Assembly (NCBI RefSeq): GCF_002776525.5
Contig: NC_045447.1
Span: 24,898,909 to 24,962,908, forward strand
DNA length: 64,000 nt
From: Piliocolobus tephrosceles
Taxonomy: Eukaryota > Chordata > Mammalia > Primates > Cercopithecidae
Direction: 5' to 3'
Below the pieces are notes generated by a model. The model saw only the letters and a list, made by a program, of their open reading frames with translations, was not told the origin of the DNA and did no database searches. Positions 33,370 through 45,938 of this stretch are shown piece by piece. Each line of letters opens with the position of its first letter. The first letter of the stretch is position 1. The position numbers and the translations under genes are program-made.

Positions 33370-33998
33370 TTAGCCTATCTGGATTAATGCTTATTGAATA
33401 TGTTTCCCTTGTCTTTGTGGCTTACGGGCCTGTGACTGCATGACCTTGTTAAGGCATGAAACATGCTGATAAATAGTGTTGCTCTGAGGAGTTTCAGGGT
33501 GATTAGTGCCAACTTGTCAGCATTGTTTTCTAATAACAAGGGACTAACAATTTGTACCTGGCCTTTGTGAGACCCCTGGAGGGAACTGCCACTGGCACTG
33601 GTTTCATAGCAAGAATATACCTAAAATGACCAAACGGGAATGAAAAACTTCAGGTGAGACTCCATTTGGGGCTCCTGGGTTCTAGGTATTCCATACTCAC
33701 GCCTGTGGCTTCTGATCCAAGCGAAGAAGTGCATATTGGTATGGCCTTTCAAGGGAAGGACAATGGGGGCTCATGCCTGGCCTCTCCAGACCCCTTGTTA
33801 TGAGATGATCTTTAGCTGTGAAGCAGATTCTTACATTAATGCAGTTGGAATGTTGTTCCCTTTTCCCGAAAGAACTGTAGGTGTATACACATTGTTTTGA
33901 GTCCTACGGGTCTTCTTTCAGTGGAACCCTAATTGCTATCCTTAGGGCAGGATCCTACCACAGCCTCAGGTGTTTACACAAGCAAAACGGATGTGACA
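33370..33998. other. Intergenic segment without a recognised element
   Basis: AT-moderate sequence with no gene or named repeat that I can support. Paired SOX-like words occur at 33522-33540 but in an outward-facing arrangement. Confidence 0.5.
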
Positions 33999-34286
33999 GG
34001 CTGAGTGCAGTGGCTCACGCCTGTAATCCCAGCACTCTGGGAGGCTGAGGCAGGTGGATCACTTGAGGTCAGGAGTTCGAGACCAGCATGGCTAACCTGG
34101 CAAAACCCCATCTCTACTAAAAATACAAAAATTAGCTGGGCAATGGTGGTGCATGCCTGTAATCCCAGCTACTCAGAAGGCTGAGGCAGGAGAATCTCTT
34201 GAACCCGGGAGGCAGAGGTTGCAGTGAGCCAACATCATGCCACTGCACTCCAGCCTGGGTGACAGCACAAGACTCTGTCTCAAAAT
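33999..34286 (+). mobile_element. Alu SINE (S type)
   Basis: Full-length Alu (ggctgagtgcagtggctcac) with a very short A tail ending gtctcaaaatattttttt. Confidence 0.92.
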
Positions 34287-34804
34287 ATTTTTTTGAAAAC
34301 TTTTTAAAAGGGAGATGACAATAAATACTCTAGTAGGTGATCAGAGATGGGTGATACCACTCCTCTCGCTCTTAGATTGGGTAATGTATTCATTGAGGGG
34401 TATTTCACCCCATCTTTTCTGCATTTTTTTCAACCAGATTCTTATTTGGGGTCTCATCTATCTAGATATCTAGAAAGAGTTATGATTTCATATGAAGCCC
34501 GTTGCCTGAGGCTGGTTGCAGGGTGCGGCCAAGTTGACACACAGTGCCACCTTATAGTAGCCATAGGACCTGGAGAGACAGACTCTCTTTACCTCTCTAA
34601 GCCTTTTTCTCACCTATGAAATTGGGGAAACTGACATGCACATCCTTGGTAATTACTCATTTCTCCCAACTTTACCAGTCCCTGGAAGGTGAGCTATCAG
34701 GTCAAATCCAGATGATCTTGGCACAATATGCCCCTCAAGCTAATGGGATCTTCGCTAGTTGCCTTGGACTGCAAAAGCACTTTCCTTCTCTCTTGCCGCC
34801 TTTG

Positions 34805-35080
34805 TGGTCAATGTGGATAGTAGCTAATAGCAGGCTACCTGGTGCAAATCCCAGTTTCCATCTCTGGCTCTATGGTCTTGGGTGTGTTGTTTAACTCTGT
34901 GTATCCAAGTTTCTCCACCTTTTGAATTGTGATAATAACAGCATCCTCATCTTTTACATTGATATCTTAATAATAATATCTACCTTGTGCCTAGGATTTG
35001 ACGATTAAGTAAGCTAATGTATATAAAGCACTTAGAACAGCGTCTAGTGCATGGAAAAAGTAAAATAAATATAGATTGTA
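34805..35080 (+). repeat. MIR SINE
   Basis: It contains aatcccagtttccatctctg, gtataaagcacttagaaca-type text and agcgtctagtgcatgg, in MIR order. Confidence 0.65.
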
Positions 35081-35825
35081 TTTATTACTACTATCGTTAT
35101 TTTTGTTTTCTCTGATGGTTTAGGTGCCAGTGGCTTCTGAATAAAGCAGCATTCTTGAAGTGAACAGTTGATGAGGACGTGAAATATTATGCCAAAGCTG
35201 GCATCGCACTGTTCTTTTTCCTGAATGAAAATCTCCCTGAGAATCATTTGCTCTTAACTTTGGTATCCTGGGGACTGCTGCCTTATCCCAGGAAGCCACC
35301 CAGAGTCTTGGATGTGTGGGATCCTTGGGACTTCATGGAAAATCTGCTCTAGTCCCACAGGTTAGGAAAATGAAGCCCAGGACATCTGGGAGCCCCCAGC
35401 ACTTCCATAGAAATGGACCCAAATGCCTTCTCCAGGGGGAGAAACCTGGAATAAGCTCAAGAGGACAGACGGCTGAATTTTCAAAAATCATGTGAGCTGC
35501 TGTTAAACAAGCCATTATTAAAACTTCAACTGTATAAACTTACAATTAGGTGAGTTATATTAAAAGTAAAAGTGATAAAATACCCCAAACTCATCTCTTT
35601 CAAGTTATTTTACTGTTTTCTATATGCTTGAAGTTATTTACATCTATTGTAAGCGTGGGGGGTGGAAATTCAATATAATGATATGCTACCAAGCACCTCT
35701 TCTCAACTTGGTGTTTAGTGACATCACCAAGGTAGCTTCAAACAGGCTGCGACGGGAGTATTTACGCCTCAGAAATTAGCAAATGCTATTAATTAGGGCT
35801 CTTTTCCCCCAGATACCCTGGTATT
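35080..35825. other. Intergenic segment without a recognised element
   Basis: AT-richer unique sequence. Nothing recognised. Confidence 0.5.
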
Positions 35826-35839
35826 AAACATTTATTAGC

Positions 35840-36122
35840 AGCCGGGTGCAATGGATCACGCCTGTAATCCCAGCACTTTGGGAGGCCGAGGTGGGTGGAT
35901 CACCTGAGGTCAGGAGTTTGAGACCAGCCTGACCAACATGGAGAAACTCCGTCTCTACCGAAAATACAAAATTAGCCAGGCGTGGTGGCGCATGCCTGTA
36001 GTCCCAGCTACTCGGGAGGCTGAGGCAGGAGAATCGCTTGAACCTGGGAGGTAAAGCTTGCCGTGAGTCAAGATTGCGCCATTGCACTCCAGCCTAGGCA
36101 ACAAGAGCGAAACTCCGTCTAA
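35840..36122 (+). mobile_element. Alu SINE with almost no A tail
   Basis: Full-length Alu. The target duplication aaacatttattagc lies at 35826-35839 and 36123-36136. The A tail is reduced to a few bases merging with the duplication. Confidence 0.93.
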
Positions 36123-36882
36123 AAACATTTATTAGCTCATGCTGCCGCCTCTTACCTAGGCCAGTACTTTGGACAATTCAGAAGCAGCTCCCTCCCTCCT
36201 TCTCCACTGGATCTACAGTCGAATCCCTTGAGCATAGACCCAGATCTTGCTCAATTTGGGGTCATCATTTAGTGCTGTGGCCTCCTCAAAACTTCCTTCT
36301 TCTACAAAATCACACATTCCAGCTACACTCAGTCCTTGCAGTTTCTTAAATAAAATACAGGTTTTTCCATTCTTTTGGTGCTTTGCATATTAAGTTCCTT
36401 CTTTGGCCAGGGTAGGGGGGATGTTTTTTCTCTCCTTTTCTAGATCTTTATTCTGCAAGAGTCAGAAAGTATCTCCTCTGGGGAACTTTTCTTAAATCCC
36501 CCACACCTGCCTCATCCCACCCCACTGCAGGCTGCGTATAGCCATGTGTTGGTAAATATTTCACAGCCAACTTTCTGAAAAGGCAGGGGGAATGTCCTGA
36601 TTTTTAGCATCTGTCAATTTCCATAGTGTAAAGATGTCCATCGTGGCCAATTTTGAGCTAACAACATGCAGTCTTTGAGTGTAAATTTGGGAAGAGGCAT
36701 GCCAGCTGGTCTGGGCCAATTCCAGCACATCACTGACTGGATCAGATGTCTTTTCTGTCTCACAGCAGCCACACCCCCATACAGCCCCCATAATACAGTG
36801 CCATGCCAAGCCATGTTGAAGCCTGAAGCAAAAGGAAAAATTAATAACACTGATCCTGTCTTCATTTAAAAGTTTGATCTCA

Positions 36883-37173
36883 GCCGGGCACGGTGGCTCA
36901 TGCCTGTAATCCCAGCACTTTTGGAGGCCGAGGCGGGTGGATCACCTGAGGTCAGGAGTTTGAGACCAGCCTGTCCAACATGGTGAAACCCTGTCTCTAC
37001 TGGAAATACAAAAAATTAGCCGGGCATAGTGGCGGGAGCCTGTAACCCCAGCTCCTTGTGAGGCCGAGGCAGGAGAATCGCTTGAACCTGAGAGGCGGAG
37101 GTTGCAGTGAGCCGAACTCACACCATTGCACTCCAGTCTGGGAAACAAAAGTGAAACTCCATCTAAAAAAAAA
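36883..37173 (+). mobile_element. Alu SINE
   Basis: Full-length Alu (gccgggcacggtggctcatg) with a nine-base A tail. No clear target duplication was found. Confidence 0.92.
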
Positions 37174-37319
37174 GGCATTAAAATATTATTTATCTTGTTT
37201 ACTGAGATTTTGGCACTACACTGAATTTGTCCCTGAGACGAGTGTCTTATTCACCTCTTCTTGTCCTGGCCCTGACCTAATAGTGTATATCACACTGTTA
37301 CAATTAATTTCAGTATAGC

Positions 37320-37440
37320 TATCTCCCCCACCAGCTTGTGAAATTTGAGGACAGGAATCCATTTCTGTGTTCCTAGGACTTGGCACACAGTAGGTGCTTA
37401 ATAACTATTGTCCAGTGAGGAAGTGGATGAGTAGATGGAT
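37320..37440 (+). repeat. L2-like LINE 3' remnant
   Basis: It contains tgaaatttgaggacaggaat and ggcacacagtaggtgcttaa, typical of L2 3' ends. Confidence 0.5.
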
Positions 37441-37772
37441 GAACCAATCATCCAATTTCTTTGCCCACAAAATAAGACACACTGATGAAAGTCATCCTTG
37501 GCTATTAACCAGGGAGAGGTGTTAGTTTTTGAGGTTTAGCTCTTCCAGTTCAGCAAAGATTACTCTGCTTCTGACCCACGGAAGCCAGCTCCTGTGCTGG
37601 GCATTTTGACCAGGGCTGATCTGCAGATGCCTCCAGCCTGGAGAAACAATGAAGGGAAACTGAGTCTGGAAAGTGGAGATTCCACCAGGACCAGGGGTGG
37701 GAAGTCACAGAGAGGCAGCCATCCCTGAGCCCCCAGGCCTCAGGAGGTGACAGAGCTCCTGTCTCTAGATGG

Positions 37773-38019
37773 GGATCACGAGGTCAGGAGATCGAGACCA
37801 TCCTGGCTAACACGGTGAAACCCCGTCTCTACTAAAAATACAAAAACTAGCCGGGCGAGGTGGTGGGCGCCTGTAGTCCCAGCTACTCGGGAGGCTGAGG
37901 CAGGAGAATGGCGTAAACCCGGGAGGCGGAGCTTGCAGTGAGCTGAGATCCGGCCACTGCACTCCAGTCCGGGCGACAGAGCGAGACTCCGCCTCAAAAA
38001 AAAAAAAAAAAAAAAAAAA
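37773..38019 (+). mobile_element. 5'-truncated AluY (Old World monkey type)
   Basis: It begins inside the left arm at gatcacgaggtcaggagatc and continues with actagccgggcgaggtggtg to a 24-base A tail. The first about 50 bases of the Alu are missing and no convincing target duplication is visible. Confidence 0.92.
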
Positions 38020-38294
38020 GAAGATTTCCATTTGGCAGGGGCAATAGAAAGGAGATCCAAGCACTAGAAACTTCAGGATGGCTTCCAAGTGTAAAATGTG
38101 ATGGGTCATCTGCCATCTGAGGGTACCAGGACTTGTTTCTGTGTGTGGTCACTTCCTCACTCTGAAGACCACCAAAAAAGAGGTTGTCTGGAGATATGGC
38201 ATCATAGGCTTTGCAGACATCTCACTGGACTCTGGTCTGCGTGGGTGTGGACGTTAAGAGGCTCTGTTTACATAAGATTGGCCATGACATCTGT

Positions 38295-38525
38295 TTTTCA
38301 AGCACTTGATATCTGTTGGGCCTCCTGTAAAGAGCTTTGCACATATTAGCTCATTGATTACTCACAAAATCCTCAGATGTAGACATTATTCTGCTCCTTT
38401 TACAGATGAGAAACAGAGAAACTGGCAACCTGCCCAAGGTCTCACAGCTGGTAACTGATGGAACTGAAACACTAACCTAGAACCGTCTGATTCTACAGCC
38501 CATGAGCTTAACCACTCTACGCAAT
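38295..38525 (-). repeat. MIR SINE
   Basis: Reverse MIR: ttttacagatgagaaacaga, aaggtctcacagctggtaac and atgagcttaaccactctacg. Confidence 0.7.
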
Positions 38526-38667
38526 GAAAAGGAATTTCGAAGATGGGCCCCTTTCCAGCACTGGTGTCTGTAAACAGCAAAAATAGAGGTGGGAGTTGGC
38601 AGATGCAGTCATTTTTGTCCTTCTCTGAGCTGGCCTTGTCCATCACAGAAGCCCCCAGGGTCTCTCT

Positions 38668-38691
38668 CCCCCCCCCCCCACCCCCCCCCCC
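38668..38691. repeat. Poly-C tract (12 C, A, 11 C)
   Basis: A near-pure cytosine run. The minus strand is poly-G and could form a G-quadruplex. Confidence 0.97.
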
Positions 38692-38904
38692 TTCCCCAGC
38701 CAGTGTTCACAGGGGAGTTGACTGTCTCTAAAGGGAAATTCTTCCACTTAAAGACACTCATCTCATTTGGAGGAGTCAGGAGAGAAGGAAGTGAAGAAGC
38801 AGTGAGCATCTCTCATCTGCCAGGCTCTAAGTACACATTAGGGGTCCTTCTCACCCCAGATGAGGGGGCAGGTGTTCTTCTCATCTTTATTTTCAAGGCT
38901 TACA

Positions 38905-39105
38905 TTGTTCAATATAGTAGCCACTAGCTACATGTAGCTACTTAAATTTCAATTCCTGAAAATTAAAAAAAAAAAAAGAAAGTAAGTGTCCAAGTTGCAC
39001 TAGCCACATTGTAAGTACTCAAAAGTCCTGGTAGCTACCGTGCATACAGTACAGATATAGAACCTTCCCATCCTTGCAGAAAGTTCTACTGGCCAGCCCT
39101 GCACT
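38905..39105. mobile_element. hAT-type MER DNA transposon remnant
   Basis: It contains gtagccactagctacatgta, then cactagccacattgtaag, a second gtagctaccgtgc block and gcagaaagttctactgg. This text is typical of Charlie/MER non-autonomous elements. The subfamily is not certain. Confidence 0.6.
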
Positions 39106-39609
39106 GAGGAAGAAGAGGGCTGTGGGAAGAGGACTCAGAATGACTTGCCTAGAGCCACACAGTGAGTTGTAAACAGACTTGGGATGGAACTCATGTTTCT
39201 TGCTTCTAAAGCCTCTACTCCCAGAGCTTGGAATATATTTGCCACCGCCTGGCCCCAGAACAAGGAGGATTGTTTGCCTGGGATGGTAGGTCGACTTGGG
39301 AAACCAAATAAGAGATCAGAAGACTGCGGGTGAATACCAAAGTGGAGGAAAGGAGCCAGCTGTTCTTGAGGATTATTTTTATCCTGCCCAGATATCCTAG
39401 GGAGCTTCCCCCCTCTTCCCTTTAAGCTATTTTTATCTCAAGAGCTGGAATTGAAACACTGTCTCCCTTGGATGGACAGAGGGATTCACTAACACATCAT
39501 CATTTTAGCACCAGGACCCCCCCACGTGCCCCGAAGCTTGCTTGACAATTTCCAAGGAGGGTTCATATCCATTCTCGAATGCTATTCTCATGCCAGTTCA
39601 TGAGACCAC

Positions 39610-39730
39610 AGGGATAGATGGGGAGTACAAGCCCCATATGGCAGCTGGGAAAACTGAGGCTTAAATGGGTGCACTGAGGTCTTTCAACAGCTCATATGTG
39701 TTAGAGCTGGGATTTAAACTCAGGCTTACG
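39610..39730 (-). repeat. MIR SINE
   Basis: Reverse MIR words: gctgggaaaactgaggctta and gttagagctgggatttaaac. Confidence 0.6.
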
Positions 39731-42321
39731 TAGGTCCCTCCTTTCAGGGTGGGGAGTGAATTTCACAGGATGGGTGTCTGTCTGTCGAGTGATGGAAAAC
39801 AGCCTGGTTTGTTTGCTGAACCTCACATCACCCCTTTCTGGTTGAGAGGCCAGATTGCTTGACATCCTTGAGCTTCTCTCTCCGGGTCCACAAGGCAGAG
39901 AATTCTAATCTTTCTCTTGCCTCCTTCACAGTCTTACTGGAAGTCTGGCCAGTGAAAAAGCTTTTGGTAAATTGAAAAAACACCCAATACCCAGAAAAAG
40001 ACTTTTACTGCTATCATTATCGCCCTCATCTTCATTCTAAGCTGTAATCCATAATTGCATATATCTGTACTCGTACGCAGTCTCCATCCCTTTCCCCTCT
40101 TTGGGCCTCAGTTTCCCTGCCTGAAACCTGAGCAGTTTGGCCCAGAGAATCTCCACGGGGCCTTCCTTCCAGCTCCGGCTTACCATTTCTATGACCCATT
40201 CATTCGGTCAACAAGTGTTTATTGAGTTCGAGCAGCTTGACATGGTGGGGAAATGAAGGACCGGCCTCTCCAGAAGGCTCTCTGTCCAGGCTGTTTCAGC
40301 CACATACGCAAATTACCTTGTGTTTTCAAAAGACAAATTATGGGAAACGTGTTATTCACCAAAACACACTCGCCCCATCTCTTAGGGAGAAAAAAAAATC
40401 CCTTCAGTCCCATCAAGAATTAAGCTAACATTGGGTAGAAACTCACCCTTGTTCCTCTGGGCATCTTTCCAGAGGCTCACGTCCGTGTTAAAAAAGGGGA
40501 AACTGTACATGGCCGTGTCTCTCTGGGGCTTCTGTAGACCTGGTAAACAACCTGTGTTTGTCCCAGCTTCTGCCATCCTGAGAAGTCAGCCATAGCCAGG
40601 GGAAAAAAAGCCCCGTTCTATGCTCAGCCTGTCCCCAGAGTGAGAAAAACTGTCCATAAATATTTTCATCTTCATGATTACCAAGGGAGTTGAGAGGAAG
40701 GCTTTGATTCTCCAAGACCCTGGACCCCTCCCTTCCTCTGGGGACGCTGTGGTCAAAGCTGACCTGGGTGTCCCATCTCTCACCCCCAAATTATAGGCTG
40801 CTGCCCATGCCGCCTGCCCCCAGGCGGTGGTGGGATTAGAGGTAGGACCACAGTGTACCACCCCGGCCAGCCTCAGAACTGTTGGAATAGCCTCTCCCAG
40901 GCGGCTGGTTTCCTGCCCAGAGCTGGGTGGTCAAGGCAAAGGCAGGGAGGACCCTGAGATGGCCCTTTGGGGTGGGAGATTGTGCTGGGGGCAGGGAGAG
41001 GGCCCCAGGATGGGGGCTGGGAAGAGGCATGGCGTTGCCATCTGGATCTTGAGTTGCTCTGCTCATCAAGGCCATGCAGAAGAGGCCCCGAGAGCACTGC
41101 TGACCCGGGGAGGGGTTTACGGCCCAGCAGATCCCTGGAGATTAATGGATTTGCAAGATCCAAAGGAAGAACAGCCAACAGAGGAATTTCAGTGATAGCC
41201 GCTGACAAAGACATTCGGGGTCAGGAATCTTGACCCAGAACTCCTAAAATCATCCCACACAGAAACCTCTTGTGTCCTGTCCTTTCTTGCTATAACCTCC
41301 TTGCTCTACCTCCTGGAAATTTCTAAAAGGGAATGTTGTATCGGGGTGTCGATCCGACTTGAGAATCTTTAAGGTTCATCCAAGTACAAGGTTCTATGGA
41401 GTCTGTGGTTCCTAGATCACTTGAGCCATAAAATTTTATGCCAAAAGTGCTAGACTTCTAATGCCTTTTGATGCCAGAGCTCAGAAGCTCAGAAACCCTG
41501 GAATCCTGCCTGGTACTGATTTTCAGCTTCTATGATCCCATGCTTCTGAGGCTAGGATTTCTGTGATCCTTCAACTCTGTGACCTGTTTCAAGGCAGACA
41601 GGGATCTTGCACAAGGAGGCGTTCATTCCCGGCAGGGATTATGTGTGGAGGAGCCCCGTGTGGCCAGCTGACTGCTCCTCCAGCTATCATGGGCAGCATT
41701 CCATGGCCCAAGGCTCCCAGAGCTCAGCTCACCTCCTGACATTTTTTGGCCAGATACTCACTTGGCCCTCACCTAGCCCTGAGTAGCTCCCCCCAGCCCG
41801 CATCACCAGGTGTGGGCTGGGATGCTGCAGCAGCTGGCACCAATGCCTTGGCCTCTCTCTATCAGCGTCTACTCCCATGGGCCAGGAGAAAGGCGGCAGT
41901 AGGTATGGCCCCTTGGGCTGTAATGTCCCCCCAGGGGACTCAGAATCCAAGAAAGCAGAGAAGGTGGGCTTGTCCCTGGACCCAGTCCTAACCACTTTCA
42001 TCCTGATGGACCCAATGAGCACCAGAATAGCCATATCTGGGTGATTCAGAGGCCCTTTCGGCCTCAAAATAGTCAGCCCATGGCCTACCTCTGTTGGAAA
42101 TCCCATGTATAGGAGGTGTTCCTTTAGGTGAAGGTCTCTGGAAAGACCCTAATGTGCTGCAGGGGAGACAGGGACTCTCCATTCTTTTTTGTCTTATCCA
42201 TATATTCAACATGCCTGAGAGCTAAATCTCAGCCCAAAACTCAAGGTACATGAAATATGACCTTCCTTTACTTCCTTCGGATAAACTAGAAATTCCATTT
42301 TGAGTTTACTTATCACCATGC

Positions 42322-42415
42322 TGGCAGGAAATTCATCTTGGTCAGTATGGAGATGCCCTTACAGCCCCTGGCAGGAAATTCATCTTGGTCAGTATGGAGA
42401 CGCCCTTACAGCCCC
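42322..42415. repeat. 47-bp tandem duplication
   Basis: Two adjacent 47-base copies (42322-42368 and 42369-42415), each starting tggcaggaaattcatcttgg, differ at one base (agatgc versus agacgc). Confidence 0.95.
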
Positions 42416-43007
42416 TCGCCCTGGTTATGCAAAAGTCCTGGGGTCTTATGCAGCATAGCACATTCTGAGAAGTCTCTCTGTCCTTCTGCCCCCATCTGTG
42501 GCGCCTGAGGTGTTCACTGGGCCAGATGTCCCTTTATGTCCAGTGACCTGGTGACATGCCTTGGACATAGGAAGCTCTACTGAAGCTAGAACATGAACAT
42601 GTTGGGTCTAGCCTGCCTAGGAATGCCATGGAACATCCCCTTCTCTCCCGAGGTGTTATCTGTACCCCACGAATCTAAGGACCTGCCACCTTCCCTCTTC
42701 TCCTTGCTTCAGAGGTGCTCTGCATCTCTTCTTCCCCTCTGGGATCCTCATCCTCTCACTGAGCTCACAAAAGACTTAACGTCACACAGCTTTGGCTTTC
42801 AGCTCTTTCCAAACTCCAGCAACCAGAACATCTAAAGGGCTGACCACCTGCTGGCATTGGGGATGCAGGAAGCAGCACACAGATGAGCACCCACAGTCAT
42901 CACCCCATACACAGTGATTTGCACATTATCTTGGGAGAGTTCTTGGAGCAGCTGCCTGGCTCCCTGCTGACAATGACACAAGTTGGGCCCTGGAGGAATG
43001 AGGCACG

Positions 43008-43421
43008 GCATGTGTGTTATGCCCTTCTTGCACTGCTATAAAGAAATGCCGAAGACCGGGTCATCTAAAAAGAACAGAGGCTTAATTGACTCACGGTTCT
43101 GCAGGCCGTACAGGAATCATGACGCCAGCATCTGCTCGGCTTCCAGGGAGACCTCAGGAAGCTTTTACTCTGGTAGAAGGCAAACCTGGAGCAGGCACAT
43201 GCCATGGCGAAAGCAGGAGCAAGAGAGAGAGTGGGGGGTGAGGTGCCACATACTTATAAACAACCAGAACTTGTGAGAACTCACTCACTATCGTGAGGAC
43301 ACACTGAGCCATGAAAGATCTGCCCCTGCGACCGAAACACCTCCCACGAGGCCCCACCTCCAATGCTGGGGATTACATGAGATTTATGAGATTTGGAGGC
43401 GACACCCAAACTGTATCAGCA
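43008..43421 (-). mobile_element. MaLR-type solo LTR (MLT1/MST family)
   Basis: Reverse LTR text: cactgctataaagaaatgcc at one end, catgccatggcgaaagcagg in the middle and cccaaactgtatcag at the other. No internal retroviral sequence is attached. Confidence 0.8.
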
Positions 43422-43501
43422 GGGGGGTAGGTTGTGGGGTCAAGAAGGAGGTAATAAGATCTGAGTACGGGGTCCCTTGGGGAAATTAAAGTTGGGTGTA
43501 G

Positions 43502-43798
43502 CCAGGTGCAGTGGCTCATGCCTGTAATCCCAGCACTTTGGGAGGCCAAGGTGGGAGGATTGCTTGAGCCCAGGAGTTTGAGACCAGCCTGGGCAACACA
43601 GTGAGACCCTCATCTCTTAAAAAAAAAAGTTTAGAAATTAGCAATGCATGGTGGGCACGTGTCTGTAGTCCCAGCTACTTGGGAGGCTGAGGTGGGAGGA
43701 TTTCTTGATCCTGGGAGATCAAGGCTGCAGTAAGCCATGATTGCACCACTGCACTCCAGCCTGGGTGACAGAGTGAGACCCGCCAAAAATAAATAAAT
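43502..43798 (+). mobile_element. Alu SINE (J/S type)
   Basis: Full-length Alu with a degraded aaaataaataaata tail and imperfect target duplications gttgggtgta/gctgggtgta. Confidence 0.92.
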
Positions 43799-43799
43799 A

Positions 43800-44690
43800 G
43801 CTGGGTGTAGCAATACTGGCAGGGTGGGGTCTGGAAAGAAGATGGAATTTGGGGAGATGGCTAGACTTGACTAGCTCAGCCATCCCCAGGGCTCTGCCTG
43901 CAGCCTTAGAAAATGGCCCAACAACTGCTAGGGAGCGAGAAAGCCACACCTTCCGAGGAGTGGGAGGTGAGGGGTGGGAGACAGGGTCTGCCAGCTGTGC
44001 AAAACAGAGTTGGGAGCCCTGGTTTCTGGCCCTGGGTTTGCCATAACTCACTATGCAACCTTGAGCAAGTTCTCTCTCTGGGCTTGGCTCCATCTGTGAA
44101 TAAGTGCATCGGTCGGGGATGGTACACAGGCTTTCCCCTCCTGTACAGTTGGGTCCTGAATACCTGATGCCCATTACTGCATACCTATCTCCAACTGGCT
44201 GTCTGGTACCATCCTTGACTTTGGTCTTTGTTGAGTCCCTCCTGCCATCTTTAATAGAGTCGACCAAGGGCTGTGGTCTAAGTGGAGTTTGGTCTGGAAT
44301 CACAGCTCTAAGATGGCTGGGGATGGGGTGGAGCACACATCCATTGGAAGCGGCTGCACCTCTTGGCTTTTTTTGTCCCAGCTGCAGGGGCCAGCTTGGT
44401 AGCCTCTCCCCTCACACACATAAGCCTCTGACATGCACACACACATGCAAATGTAGCTTGGCCCTCTGGAGGAGAATCAGCATTGCCTGGCAAGGAGGGC
44501 AGCCAAGGAACAAATGCTGCAGAGCCTGGAGGGCTGCTCTCAAGGCCTCCTCTTACCCCATAGCCACAAAGGCCCCTGTGGTCCACCCCTATCAGACCTT
44601 TATAGCCCTATGACTAGTGTCACTAGTCCCTGCCTGAAACCCAAGTTGCCCAGTCACACAGCATCAGGCCCAGCTGTGGGCAATAATGGG
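43800..44690. other. Intergenic segment without a recognised gene
   Basis: A diverged MIR-like fragment may lie near 43990-44110 (ctggccctgggtttgccata). Otherwise nothing was recognised. Confidence 0.45.
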
Positions 44691-44955
44691 AAAGAAGGAA
44701 AGAAAGAGACAGAGCAACTGAGAGATAGAGAGAGAGAGACAGAATTCGAGAGAGAGATGGAAGCAGAAAGGGAACCAGGAGAGAGAGAGAAGACAGAGAT
44801 AAGGAGACAGAATCATGGAGAAGAAAAGAGGAAGATGGAGAAAGAGAGAAAGAGGAGTTATACAGAATGGGACTGGGAGAAAGATAGCTTTGAAAGGGAG
44901 AAGAGACTGAAGGAGAAATGAAGAGAGGCATGGACAAAGGAGAGAGAGAGAATAC
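44690..44955. repeat. GA-rich low-complexity tract
   Basis: About 265 bases of the plus strand are mostly purine, with gagagagaga and gaaagaaag words. It abuts a CA-rich tract on its right. Confidence 0.85.
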
Positions 44956-45115
44956 ACGCGTGTGTGCTCACACACGCTCACACATACATTCTCATACACA
45001 CACATTCTCATACACACACACTCACACCCACATACACACATTCTCACACACACATGCACACTCACACACTCTAACACCCATATTCTCACATTCACACACA
45101 CTCACACACTCCAAG
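44955..45115. repeat. CA-rich degenerate microsatellite
   Basis: Repeated cacacattctcatacacaca-type text follows the GA-rich tract, beginning with acacgcgtgtgtg. Confidence 0.88.
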
Positions 45116-45938
45116 CACAGGCCCAGAGAGGAGATGGGAGACACCCCTCTAGCCAGGAGTGCCCTTCACACTCAGCCAGACGAGCCATGACCCTCACGGC
45201 CCCTCAGAGGCCCTCAGACGCTGAGAGCCTGGTTAGCTCTCACCAGCCAGGGGAACCTGGACGTCACACCTGTGAATGAGACTCTTTCCCTTCCGCAGCT
45301 AGGGGTGAGGGTGTTCCCAGGCCTTGGAAGAGTCTGTCCAGCTGCCCCTGCCTCTGGCTTCTTGTCCTGACAGCCCCTCCCCATCAGGCACAGTGTCCCG
45401 GCCCCACCTCAGGACTCCCGTGACAGAGGACTGGGCTGTGGCACAGGCAACACAGGGAGAAAGGCTGGAGGCACAGCGGACTGGAATTGTTTTTTCTGGG
45501 GTGCATCCCAGCCAGAGATTTGAAGGTCCCAGGCTCTGGGACAAGCAAGACAAAAAGACCCCTTAGGTCAGGACTTCTAGAACGTTCCAGGCTCCATTCA
45601 ATAAATATCTCCTGAATACATGCTAGGATCAGCCTGAGCAAGGCTACCCCCAGCTCTGTCATTTAGGCTTCAGCCCTCCAGAGCTTTGGGAACGTGGGCA
45701 GAGTCTCTCACTAGGATGCTGCTCCCCATACCTGCGTTGCACCTGTGCCAAAGCGAATGTGTAGCTGCTGGTCTCCAGGTGATGCCTTGAGAGGCCAGTG
45801 CCTGGGGTGGGGATCAGACGCCTGGCTGTGCCTGCTGTGCAGCTCATGCCACAAACTCACCTCTCCCCTGTTCCCTTCCCTCTCCTTCTCCCCTTTGCTG
45901 CCCTCACCCCTCTCAGATTTTGTCAACAAATCCCACAC

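Larger units (their letters stand above)
39110..42980. other. Intergenic segment, mostly unique
   Basis: It holds a reverse MIR (39610-39730), a MIR-like fragment near 40100-40150 and the 47-bp tandem duplication (42322-42415). The block 40580-41240 is GC-richer, open in several frames, with no coherent exon. Nothing else was recognised. Confidence 0.5.

Noticed and set aside
33522..33540. Paired SOX-like words (attgtt and aacaag) that could suggest a cartilage enhancer
   Set aside because: The two words face outward, opposite to the inverted arrangement usual for SOX9 dimer sites. Chance occurrence in AT-rich DNA is likely.
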